DNA of 64,000 bases from Nannochloris sp. 'desiccata' (lineage: Eukaryota; Chlorophyta; Trebouxiophyceae; Chlorellales; Chlorellaceae), in the NCBI GenBank assembly GCA_019044685.2, contig JAGTXX020000010.1:124001-188000 (forward strand), read 5' to 3'. Below, in pieces: positions 1 through 10,039 of this stretch. The notes beneath the pieces are model-generated. The model searched no databases. It had not been told where the DNA came from and saw only the letters and a program-made list of their open reading frames with translations. Position 1 is the first letter of the stretch. Each line of letters begins with the position of its first letter. A program made the position numbers and the translations under genes.

Positions 1-68
1 AGCGAAATTGATTAACAAGGTAGCATAGGTGCTATAAAAGCGTAGGGAATGCTCTTGAAGTAGAAAAT

Positions 69-344
69 CTACTGTTTCTCCTCACCTTTTGGCTTCTGTT
101 CTTGTTGGTTGTTGGGCTCTTGGTCGGCAGCGGCACAGACATGGAGAGGCCGTCTCAGAGCAACATTTGAGATCCTGTAGCAAAGAAATAACCATTAACT
201 GCTGACCATTCAAATATAGAGAACAATTTGGGAGGATAATGTATTACTAACTTGCCTCATCTTGCGGGTGTGGGTGACGAAGGCTGCATTTCGTGGCATG
301 GCCCTTGCCTGAACGTGAGACGTTGTGGCTGCAGCTTGCATCAT
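69..344 (-). CDS. Small putative plastid-targeted protein, 5' part or complete
   Basis: Two exons on the minus strand (344-256 and 174-69) join in phase to give a 64-residue protein. The start is Met-Met followed by an Ala/Thr/Ser/Arg-rich stretch without acidic residues, which looks like a chloroplast transit peptide. A V-C-A-A-A sequence after an Arg-rich segment would suit stromal processing. The tail is Gln/Lys/Glu-rich. The intron would use a GC donor (GCAAGT) and a good acceptor (CTACAG). A possible further donor (GTGAGG) at 85-80, in frame, could splice to exons beyond the left edge, so the C-terminus is uncertain. No family is recognised. Targeting is inference. Confidence 0.4.
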
Positions 345-616
345 GGTTTCCAATAGAATCTGTTAAACTATTCAAATGCCTGGACCGCTGTGCTCTGTGG
401 CGTTGTAACGAACGATCTGGAGAGCCTAAAAATCTAATTATTTTTCAAACCAGCCGCTGTGCTCATTAAGAAGCTTCAATTCAAATCAATTATTGATTTA
501 TTTTCTTTTGATCTACATCCAAATTGTGTTTTTGACTCAAATCTACGCTCAGAGAGGGGGATTACAAGTTCATCTTTGTCAAATCTAATTAAAATCCTAA
601 ATATCGCTCACAAAAG

Positions 617-1710
617 ATGGGTGACGAACCTACAGGTCTCAACCTGTCCCTTGATGATATCATCAAGAAACAACAAGAACAGACCTCCAAAGGTGGAGAT
701 GATAGAAGAAATCGCCAGAGAGGACAGCGCCAAGGAAATTTTAATAATGGCTCTCGATCCGGGGGCGGCGGTCGTGACTTTGACATGGTTGGTGGGGGCG
801 GTGGGGGCCCTGTGAGACGGCATAATGATGCAGGAAGGGATAGAGCACATCATAATGTAAGTGAATCAATAGAATCCATCACTATTACGTCTTAAATACT
901 CGATTGATATCTAAACTTTTTCCTTATTCCGTATTATTTTTTCTGGAATCAGAGACCGTATGGCGGCAGCAGAGGAGGAACTGATCGTCTTGCAGGCCGT
1001 CTTCGTGACAACTCTGGCCACGACCCTCGCAGTGTTGGTCATGGAGGTGATCGTGGCATTAGTGCTAGAAATTCTCGTGGTAGTCATATCAATTACCGTG
1101 AACTCCAGAGGTGTTATGTTGAACATGAAACTGGGGTGGTGGTGTTCAAATACCGAGGCGGACATCTAGTGAGAATTACGCCAGAGGGTGAGATCACTTT
1201 GGATACGCATGGATACCATAATGTGAGCTATTTAGTTATTAGTAGAGCAAATTGCAGCATTATTCTTAGATTTTACTGTTTGCTTAGCGAGCGTTTTTTT
1301 TCTTCTTTTTTCTCTGCGTTCCACGCCTTTTTCTACAGGAGACCAATATTGCATCGTTAAATGACGCTTTAAATTGTATAGGTATCCGTATTACTGCCCC
1401 AAGTGGCGACCCCAGTAACGGAGAATGGACTATATCTGATGGAAATTCTTTAACTAGATATACAGATGGGGTCGTAATTCCGGCAAAGGGGGCGTCATGG
1501 AGAGGACAACAAGTCCTTGATGCATTTAAGAACCCGAATAGAGGAGCAGCGACCGCAGCAACTGCAGCGTCAAATGCAATGGCATCGAATATGGGGGTTT
1601 TACCTGGGTTCATGCCTATGCCAGGCATGCATCCAGCGCTGGCAATGGGGTACAGTGGTGGGGGCGGGAGAGGCGGTGGCCGTGGCGGACAGCGATTCAC
1701 ACCTTACTAG
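617..1710 (+). CDS. RGG-rich mRNA-export-adaptor-like protein with UAP56-binding-type motif
   Basis: Three exons (617-856, 953-1222, 1339-1710), all joined in phase 0, encode about 293 residues. The N-terminus contains LNLSLDDIIKK, which closely matches the UAP56/DDX39-binding motif of ALYREF, UIF and related export adaptors. It is followed by Arg/Gly-rich RNA-binding-type sequence. The middle (about residues 115-215) is a compact unrecognised domain with the segment VVVFKYRGGHLVRI. The end is Gly/Met/Pro-rich and finishes with RGG-type repeats. There is no RRM, so this is not a canonical ALY/REF. By analogy it would recruit the export helicase to nuclear mRNA; that role is inferred from the motif. 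A GTGTAAA sequence about 50 bases after the stop may be a poly(A) signal. Confidence 0.6.
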
Positions 1711-2037
1711 TTGCTTGGATTCTTTATGATGTGACATTGTGTTTATCTGTATAATTGTGTAAAGTGCAGTGTAACGGCCCTTCCTAGAAGCACTGAAAAT
1801 ACGACTCAGGCTTAGCCTTTCAAAATACGCGGGGTTTTATTCAATGAGTGATTGCCAGCCTGGGTACTAAGGCGTGCAGACGATGAAGGAAGGGCTTTAA
1901 TCTCGGAGACGTGCACAGTTGAGCTCAAAACCTTCTACCGTAATATGAATGAATGTATGTGGCATATTGGGAGGATAAATCGCTTTTTTATTTTTAATAT
2001 TTAAATGATTGGAATCCTCAAACGCATTCACTTAATT

Positions 2038-4777
2038 ATGAGAAGTCCAGGTCGCAAAAAATGTGCAATGTTGATGCTGCTACAGCTGGTGATGCTAGCA
2101 AGTGCACAATCGGTGAGTAATGGCACTATAAGGATGCAAATTTGCGGTTTTTATTTTTAATCCTAGTATATTTGTTTGCACGTGCTCTACCGGCGTGCTC
2201 CTTGCTAGCCTCCTCCTTCATGAAAACACCGTGTTTGAACTTTTACTTGAGCAACATTGCAGGTCCCGCGGTGCAACAACGACACAATGCTAGAGTATGC
2301 TAAATCTGATAGTGACCTTGCACTCACCGCCGCTTGGGCCAGAAATGCCAACACAGACATTCTTTTGGACAGTCCTTCCATCAATGTGACCATGTTTATG
2401 CCTACAAACGAAGCTGTCAGGGAAGCGATCTTTAGTTACAGTAAGTTTGAAATTATAAAAGACCTTTCTTTTCCCTCGCCAATACGAACACCGCCCACCT
2501 CTTACTGGACCCTAAACTGACTCCTAAATTCCCATGTGTATTACGAAACCACTTATTAAAGATGGCGTAACTAACTTAACTGAAGCTAATGTCGGCCAAG
2601 GCGACCAGGCAGAGCTTGCTGTCTACAATATCATTGAAGGACTTTACTCGCCTGAAGATTTGGTGAACTTGACATCTGTTAATAGCATTCTCGGCATGCT
2701 AAAACAACAAGATTACGTGATAAAAGCATTCCGAGATGCGCTTGGGGATCTCTATCTTCAGGGATTGACGGAGAACAATATTGTCAAGGTCCTAGAAGTT
2801 AAGAAAACTTGCAACGGATTTGCTTACAAAGTCGGTGCAGCTCTTCTGCCTGCTGCTAAAGAGACTCAAATATTTAGCAGATACGGTGATGGTGCTATCG
2901 TAGCACAGATATACGTGAATGGAAGTAATTGCCCTATTTCTATCCCTGAATACGTGGCCACTGATGTCCCAGGTACTGCTCAGTGGCAACAAGTATGGTC
3001 TGATACAAAAATGGATGTGCCACTTAGTAATAAATTATTAGCTGCTACGCTTTTAGTACCTCAAGACAGTACTTCAAAACTCGATGCACAAGATTCTACA
3101 GCTGCTTCAGTGATGTATAATATGATTTCTGGGCAATGGTGCCCTGGAGAACTTGAATCCCTTGCCAATGCCAATGGTGGGAGTATTACAAAAAATAGTA
3201 TGCTGGGTGAAGTTACTGGCACTGAGCTACCTCTTCGTTTTACAAATGAATCTGGAACCTTGGTTGTCAGTGGAGACCTGGGTACTGCACGTGTGCTCAG
3301 CCATAGTGTGGGCTGTCAAGGTGTTATTTTGAAAACTGATGTCCCGCTTCGTCCATCACCTGCTGCTGCTTTTACCCCTGCCCCTACAGTTTTGCCTACG
3401 CCTTTAACCAGACATCTTACGTGCAATCCCGTTGTATATGTAGCTGATCCAGCAGCAGCGGAACCTTTACCTTCGGATTCTTCGTCCTCGTCTTCAAGCA
3501 CAGGGTTAGCGATTGGCTTGGGAGTTGGGCTCGGCTGTGCAGTTATCGCAGGAGGCGCTGGAGTCTTCCTTTATCGAAACCGCAAAAATTCTAACAAAGT
3601 TAATAATATCAGCAACAGCAAAGGTACTGCTCACAATAGTAATAATGATGATTCAAACACTTGGAATTCAGTCCCTGCTTCCTCTGTGTTCGCTTCTTTG
3701 CTTACAAACCCTACGGCAACAGCCGTTAGTTTACCTGGAGAATCCCATCATACAGCCCGTGTTGCACCTGTCACCCCTGATGTAGCTGCAATGTATGGCG
3801 AGTTTCTTGATCTTGAAGATTACGAAGACTCTGACAACGATGAGAAGTTTGCACAGCAGGAGGAAGGAATCCGTTTTCCTAATGACCAAATCCTTGCTAA
3901 AACAACCTCTGGAAAGAATACGCAGCAGCTTTCAAGGCTTCTTTCTTCTGAGTTGTCTCGTGACTTGTGGGAAATTAAAGACACAGATGTCGAAATTATC
4001 ATCGACGCTGAATCTCAACCGGTGGAGCTGGGTCGTGGGTCCTTTGGATCTGTATATCGTGGTGTCTTGCGTGGGGTACAACCTGCAGCAGTGAAAGTGC
4101 TGAATGCAAGCGTTGGGAGTGATGCTAAAGCAGCTTTTGAGCGGGAAGCAGCAATTCTCAAGCATGTCAACCGAGATAAAAATGTTGTGCAGCTCTACGG
4201 AACAAGCAAAATGCCTGACGGAAAGCTATTGTTGGTAACTGAATTAATGGAGGGTGGCGATCTCAGACGTGCTCTAAACAACCCAGCAACAGCTGAGAAA
4301 CTTTACTGGCATAATAGCGGCAAGCGTGTTGCTCTTGACATTGCTCGTGGCTTGACTTCGTTGCACGCCGTCAATGTCGTTCATCGTGATCTCAAGTCTA
4401 AAAATGTGCTGTTGACAGACACTTTAAGCGCCAAGGTGGCTGATGTTGGCATTGCTGCTGTTCATTCTCAGGGGTATTTGACAGCCAGTGCTGGCCACGT
4501 GATTGGTACCTTGGCGTGGAGTGCTCCGGAGCTACTCCTCGGAAAACGATGCACTGAAAAAGTCGATATTTACAGCTTAGGTATTGTTTTATGGGAGATT
4601 GCTACCGGTGGCATTCCTCAGCGTGGGTTTACTGAGCCACCACCGCCTTCCGAACGGTGCCCTGCTGAGCTTTCTGTGCTTATTCTGAAGTGTACAGCAT
4701 CAAACCCTCGTAATCGTCCCACTGCTAGGGAAGTCTACGAAAGCATTCTACTTATTTCGCCACTGGAAGAAGCTTAG
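2038..4777 (+). CDS. Fasciclin (FAS1)-ectodomain receptor-like protein kinase
   Basis: Exons 2038-2112, 2263-2440 and 2562-4777 join in phase to give about 822 residues. The first exon is a signal peptide with a Leu/Met-rich core ending in Ala-Ser-Ala-Gln. Residues about 30-200 contain FAS1-like features, including NVTMFMPTNEAV and a later NLT/N-rich segment, so the ectodomain probably binds matrix or other adhesion partners. A Ser/Pro-rich linker leads to one membrane helix (about 400-425) and a basic stop-transfer. The kinase domain (about 570-820) has GRGSFGSVYRG, AVKVL, HRDLKSKNVLL and an APE (SAPELLL). The Mg-binding DFG is DVG here. It resembles the Tyr-kinase-like/RLK group of Ser/Thr kinases. 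Ligand and pathway are unknown. Confidence 0.8.
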
Positions 4778-5913
4778 AGAAAGAAGCTTGGAGTCCAGCT
4801 ATTTTCTGCTAAATTGCCCGGCGATGTTTGCTGCTGGCCTTGCTGCTCTGGCTAATTTCGTATATACTCAACTGTGCGCTGCATTAGAAATTTTTAGTTT
4901 TACGTGTATAAACAAAGTTTTACGGCTTTCTGCATAAAAGTACAACTTTAGAGTTATGAAATCCGGCGAATTTTTGACCTAAAGCCCGACCACCGGCGAG
5001 TTTTTCAGGTGCACCCTCACTCAATCCAAAGCGTTCACAATTTCACACAGTACCCCATCCTTCAACTCTACTACAACCTTTCCCAACACTGAAGAGTCAA
5101 TGCAACTATTTTTGGATTCTCTACCAACTAGCAAGAACCTTTTGTTTGCCTGCCGCCGCATCGTTTACTAATACAATGGCCTAGCTGGGCAGCAATAATA
5201 TTGTCAAATCTTTTAATCCCAGCGAATCTGTTACTTCTGTGGTAGATGAGAAGGCGATGCTGGGAGAAGGGCTGGGAGAAGCTGGGAGAGCTGGGAAATG
5301 CGCATTAAAACGCCGGTTTGAGCAATTCCTGCAAAGAGGAAATGGACAGCAAATACCAGGGAGGGCTACAGCTGCCCGCTAGCCACATTGCTGTATTGAT
5401 CACATTATTGATGATCGCTCAAGCGATTCCTGATCGCCTGCTGCGTCTACACCCGTGACTGGCAGTGCCCACGATATCAAAGCATCGCTATCAGCTCGTT
5501 CAGTATCCAGCTGTGCTCGTTGTTCTTCTGGCCGAGTCGCTGCTGCCTTGAGAAAATCCCATTCTTCTTGTCGCTGCCCTCCGGCCACCACTTCGATGCT
5601 TTCTTTAGCTACCTAGAGCAAATCTTGCTCGCCTATATATTTTTCTTGATATTTCATCCTACTGATTGGATGTTAAAAGAATAGAGAGATGATGGTGAAA
5701 AAATGGCATACTAGTACAAATAGCAACACCATACCCTCAGAAGAAAAAAAGGCGCAAGTAAACATTTAAGTAGCTGAATAATAGAAACAGAAGGAAGCTG
5801 AGAAAACACAGTAATTTATTTTTTAGTTTAGGCTCTGATGCTATTCGTAGGAAAAAGAAATTTAATTAAATACAGAACCGAATAAGGGAAAATGGCATGC
5901 CCAACACCGCCTT
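4778..5913. other. Intergenic, AT-rich, with short GCTGGGAGA repeats
   Basis: No convincing gene is seen between the FAS1 kinase and the minus-strand nuclease-like gene. About 5258-5300 holds several GCTGGGAGA-type direct repeats. About 5394-5485 is one arm of a dispersed repeat listed separately. Confidence 0.5.
5394..5485 (-). repeat. Dispersed repeat, inverted relative to 48405-48500
   Basis: The reverse complement of this segment matches 48405-48500 with scattered differences. Shared blocks include GCAGACGCAGCAGG-type sequence and GAGCGATCATC. The two copies lie 43 kb apart in opposite orientation. They look like remnants of one mobile family; no ends or target duplications were found. 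Confidence 0.6.
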
Positions 5914-6987
5914 TCAGGGGCTGGCGTCTGGACAATGGCCCTCGGGGGCTGCACAACAAGGGAAAGTCTGTGAACTCTGGAAAGGAATACAGGGGTCAGG
6001 GGCGTAGGATGCCTGGACAAACCGTTTTTCAAGCCCTTCAACCTGCAAGATAGTGTCCATTTCATTTTTGTTCTTAGTATTGCTCGTCTCCATATGGCCA
6101 GCCAGGAGGCCATAGATTTGCTTCCCCTTGAACGTCTCCATCGACTCCTTATGCAGCCTACAGAAATAAAGCCACGGTTAAAACAAGTTGGGAAATTTGA
6201 GGAAGAAATTCACGAATAAAAGCAATGGGACAAAAGATATTTCTACATACTCACTTGATGAAATCCAGTGCGCCAGCAAGTTGAAGAGCGGCGTCTTTAT
6301 CCAATTTATTCTTGTACTCTACCACTACGACACAATTTTCCGCAATGGCGCCTGCGTCTATCTCGCGATACTTTCCATTTGGCCCAAATATCTTCTTGTC
6401 ACAAAGGGGCTTGACAGTTTCCTTGTCGTGCCCCATCTCCACCAAATAGTTCATAGCAACCGCTGCCAGTTGCTGCTCATAACCGGCAGTTTGAGTCGCC
6501 TTCCAGCCTTCTAAGCTTTCAATCTACAAGATCAGGAATGAAAGAAATATATTTGTCAGAAATTCAGGGTGAAAAAACAACAAAATGTGCGAGGAAGGTG
6601 AAGACTTACCCGTTCCGCCAAGTTGTCCGTGGACGTGGTTACGACGACGAATTGCGCGCCATCATGCAGGTCTACTTCCTCTGGCACAGTCACTTCGGGG
6701 CTCAGATCATTCGGATCATAATCTTTCAAAGGTACCACACCAACGCCACCACCAAAACGAATCACATATGCGATGAAATTTTGTCGTGAGGTGCGTTTCA
6801 ACCGAATTTCCCGAAGACCCGAATCTCCAAACACGTGCAAAACAATGCCTGCATAAAGCTGAGGCTTCTTCGACGCAAGCTCCGCCTCGAAGTCGTTGCT
6901 GGAGCGTAGCGGTAAGCATGGTAAGCGCCTTCCAGGATGAGCCTGCAATTTGGAGATTGTGCCACTAACGCGAGCTGGGTGCGGCAT
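5914..6987 (-). CDS. PD-(D/E)XK nuclease-like protein, divergent member of the 30-38 kb family
   Basis: Three exons (6987-6610, 6523-6255, 6157-5914) join in phase to give about 296 residues. Intron positions and phases are the same as in the copy at 37001-38331. The N-terminal header contains RLKRTSRQNF and ends in a hydrophobic strand FVVVT. Exon 2 carries EIDAGAIAENCVVVVEYKN, which fits the D...E-x-K core of PD-(D/E)XK nucleases, followed by AALQL. Exon 3 has GLLAGHMETSN and a Cys/Pro-rich tail. It lacks the C-terminal membrane helix present in the 38-kb copy. The catalytic residues are kept. The start is uncertain: an open frame continues upstream to 7083 and beyond. Activity and targets are unknown; a restriction-endonuclease-like fold is inferred from the motif. 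Confidence 0.65.
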
Positions 6988-7310
6988 TGATAGATATAGA
7001 GGCCTTAATCTCCGCCTAGGAACGACAGCCGAGGCTACCAGGGTGGCCCGGAGGGCCGGAGGATGAATGGTGTTCCTGATCAAGCTAAGAATTGCTCGAC
7101 TCGAGCAAGAACTCGAAGTTCTTCTGCTCCAGCAACAGTGCCAAAGATCCCTATGAAATATAAGATAATTTATCTACTGGTATTAAATATTTCAAAAACA
7201 AAGAGGAAATTGAAAATTGCCTTGAATAGGAGATTTCGAATTGAAGTTCAATCAGTGATAACGCCAGCTCAGCTGGCAGCTGGGACCCATACTGGTTCTC
7301 CCCTCTGGGG

Positions 7311-7462
7311 CGAATATAACTGCTTGAATATACTTGTTATCTGCTTAAAATTCATTGATTGTTGCTCTTCCATTTAAATAGGGGTGGCCTGAAGTCGCGC
7401 TGGCGGCTTCTCACGATCCCTTAAGTCACCCTGTTGGGGTTAATTTGTTTTGTTTTGTTTTT
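7311..7462 (+). repeat. Dispersed repeat, family of the 51.4-51.9 kb fold-back element
   Basis: This segment is nearly identical to 51376-51527 and partly matches the inverse of 51842-51950. All contain the block TCACCCTGTTGGGGTTA followed by a TTTTG-rich end. A short copy of the core is also at 48042-48066. Confidence 0.75.
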
Positions 7463-7690
7463 CGAGTACCTGTGGGGAAAAAATTGTCTGTACACAGTCG
7501 CTCCACGACGAGTCTTACGCTTTATCTACACTAAAAATGCTGAATGGAAGACTTCATAAACCAGCCGTACATTGTCGTACAACCGGAAAGTCTCTTCAAG
7601 GCACTAGACCAGTACGAGCTGGTCACCATCGACGAGTGCGAGAGCGTGTTCTCCCAGCTGCAGTCCAAAACGAATTCAGAGGTTGAAGAG
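7450..7690 (+). pseudogene. Relic of a DExx-box helicase
   Basis: A short reading frame from 7544 contains YIVVQPESLF and, 13 residues later, the Walker-B-like TIDECESVF. This spacing and wording resemble the helicase core of the herpesvirus origin-binding type that also occurs in large DNA viruses and some mobile elements. The matching upstream frame (SLHDESYALSTLKM) is in a different phase and is broken by a small indel near 7538-7544. No Walker A or downstream helicase motifs are nearby. It directly follows a dispersed repeat, so it is best read as a decayed fragment. Family assignment is tentative. Confidence 0.35.
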
Positions 7691-7869
7691 GTATATACAA
7701 GTTTCAAAGCATCGTGCAGATATGCTGGTTGCACTTTTTCACTTCAAGTAAGGCTTATTATGCTATGATGACATCAATACGTGCCTTGTAAAAATACGTG
7801 CCTTGCCACTCTGAATGCTTAGCACAGATACTATTTTTAAATTATCAAATCCGCTTTAACAATTTGCCT

Positions 7870-9651
7870 TCAATAGTAGTCGTCTGGATCTGGGAGATCA
7901 TCGTAATTCTGGATTGCGTCCATTTGTGTATCATATTCCCATTTCTTCCAGACCTCTGCACTTCCCGTAATCTCTGCATCTGCAACGGCAACAGCCACTC
8001 CTTGAAGTTGCAAACAGTTTCTCAATCTCGAAACGTACTCCTCACCCTCAATCTCTACTGCGATTCCGTTTCCAGTATGGCGCATTAAATTTCTTAGCCA
8101 GGTAATAATATCAGAGATGTTTTCAATACCGTAGAAACTTGCAAAACCTGTTGTCAATACAGTAACTTTTTTCAACTTTTTCATATGAGCAGCAAATTCA
8201 CAGCGGTTGGTTGATTTAGTTTGGCTTGTCTCTTCAAGTTGACGGGATTCTGCCAGTAAGAAGGATGTTTTAATAACTGAGAAATCGACAATAAGGTGCT
8301 CTACGTTTTCGAGACAAGGTCCCCCCTTTGGAAAGTATGCCTCGCCACCAGTATTCCCCGATACAACTAGTAATTCTTTGACTTGAGAAAAAGCACCTTG
8401 GAGCGCTGCGTCTTGCCAGCCAGTCATTTTCCCTGAAATATGTAAGCGTTCCAGGCTAGATAATGACTTCATTAACTCTCTAATGCTTGCTTTTTCATGG
8501 CTTACAATATCACCTCCAAAATCAGTGTGTGCCCACTTCAATGTTTTCAATTTTTTCATTTTTGTCAAAACATCAAGGACGTGGTACTGGCGAGAACCTG
8601 AGCCGTAAAGGTTCCAATAGTCCGCTCTGCCAATTGATGATAGTTCTAATGCTAGCTCTGCTATAGAACCCAGGTTATTTAACGCATGAAGCAATCCTGG
8701 TATGACAATGTCTCGTTGATGCATCAGCCGTTCGGGGTTCTTTGCATCTACCTTGGTCGGGTATTGGATTGATAGAGAGGTGAGTTTCCTAACCCATGGA
8801 TTTCGAAGAGAAGACGACAGTCCCACTATTGGACCAAACGCTTTGAAACATTCTAGGCTGGCAGGTAATTCATTTCTGGATGGGTCGCCTACAGAGTTAA
8901 ATACACGGGCAAGGTCAGTTTCAAGCCCCGCCTCCGCCCGAGTTGGAGATCTCAAAATCAGTTCTTTTAAGTTAGGCGCCCATCTGACGAGCTCCCAGTC
9001 TTCAGTTACTGACCATTGAAAATCAAGAAACAGGGAGCTCAGGTTGGGGAACGCTGGCAGCCAATTGAATGAAGCATGGCCAGGAAGGCCTCGGCGGTTT
9101 CTAGCATATTTTGAGACAACTAAATGAAGGCTAGAGAGGGTTGTAGATACATTCTGAAAGACATTGAACGCAATAGTATTGTGACGTTGACAATACAAAT
9201 GCTCTGCAAATGAGCAAAGAAAGAGTCAATTTGAAGATAAACAAGAACTGATGAGGAACTTTCTTACCGCTGCCACAATCCATTCAAATTTTTGGCAGGA
9301 AATAGAAACTTTTGCTATTTCTTACCGTACTTAAGCCTCTCAATGTTAGCGCCTCTTTTAAAAAGCCAGAATCCAAAGCTGTCGATTTTCTCTTCGGTAT
9401 CAAGTCTTCCTTGTAGAGGAGCAACGTCAGCTGACACAGGAGCAGGGGCACACAATAATCCCAAGTGTCGCCACGCCTTGCACGTTGACTCAACAGCACA
9501 AACTCTGCAATCAATTATTTAATATCAATGTTAGGAAGGAAAAAGAATGAGTTTGCAACAGACAAGCACCTCACTCCGCTAAACAAAGATTTGACGTGAT
9601 CACTTCAAAGGCTTCTAAAGGAAGTGACAGAGCGGGGCACGTAGTCGCCAT
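7870..9651 (-). CDS. F-box / leucine-rich-repeat-like protein
   Basis: Three exons (9651-9575, 9504-9326, 9203-7870) join in phase to give about 529 residues. The N-terminus reads LSLPLEAFEVITSNL followed by a basic/Trp segment CAVESTCKAWR, the usual pattern of an F-box that binds Skp1. The remaining 450 residues contain irregular LRR-like blocks (for example LSSLFLDF, LKELILRSP, LERLHISGK, VKELLVVSG). The tail is acidic and ends DDLPDPDDYY. By family it would be the substrate receptor of an SCF ubiquitin ligase. The substrate is unknown. The LRRs are divergent and were judged by eye. Confidence 0.6.
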
Positions 9652-10039
9652 TCTTTCGGATGATGTTCGAAAAAATTGAAAATGATTGACTTAAGTTGGG
9701 GAGTCTCTTACTGAGGAACGGGAACACTATGAAGGAATCAGGAGTATGATAGTTCAAAATAAGTTTTACTAGCTCAGATCCCTGCAACACTATATTTTTT
9801 ATTAGAGGTGTATATACAAAGTGCCTGGAAGTGATAAAGTGGCTGAGCAGATCAAAGATTTCAAGCTTGATCAAAAATTCATAATTGTTATTATTTTAAT
9901 TGTGAGACGCATATGTTTTGGGAAAGAGTGCTTAGTTACGCAGATAACTTACATAAATTCTCTTATGATAGCATCGTCAACTCCGGTCTTCATTGCTTAG
10001 TATCCAGGATAACTATAATTTAAATCTTTTATTACAACA
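9652..10039. promoter_or_regulatory. Divergent intergenic region
   Basis: This 388-base AT-rich stretch separates the F-box gene (-) from the Sac3-like gene (+) and should hold both promoters. No specific element was recognised. Confidence 0.4.
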
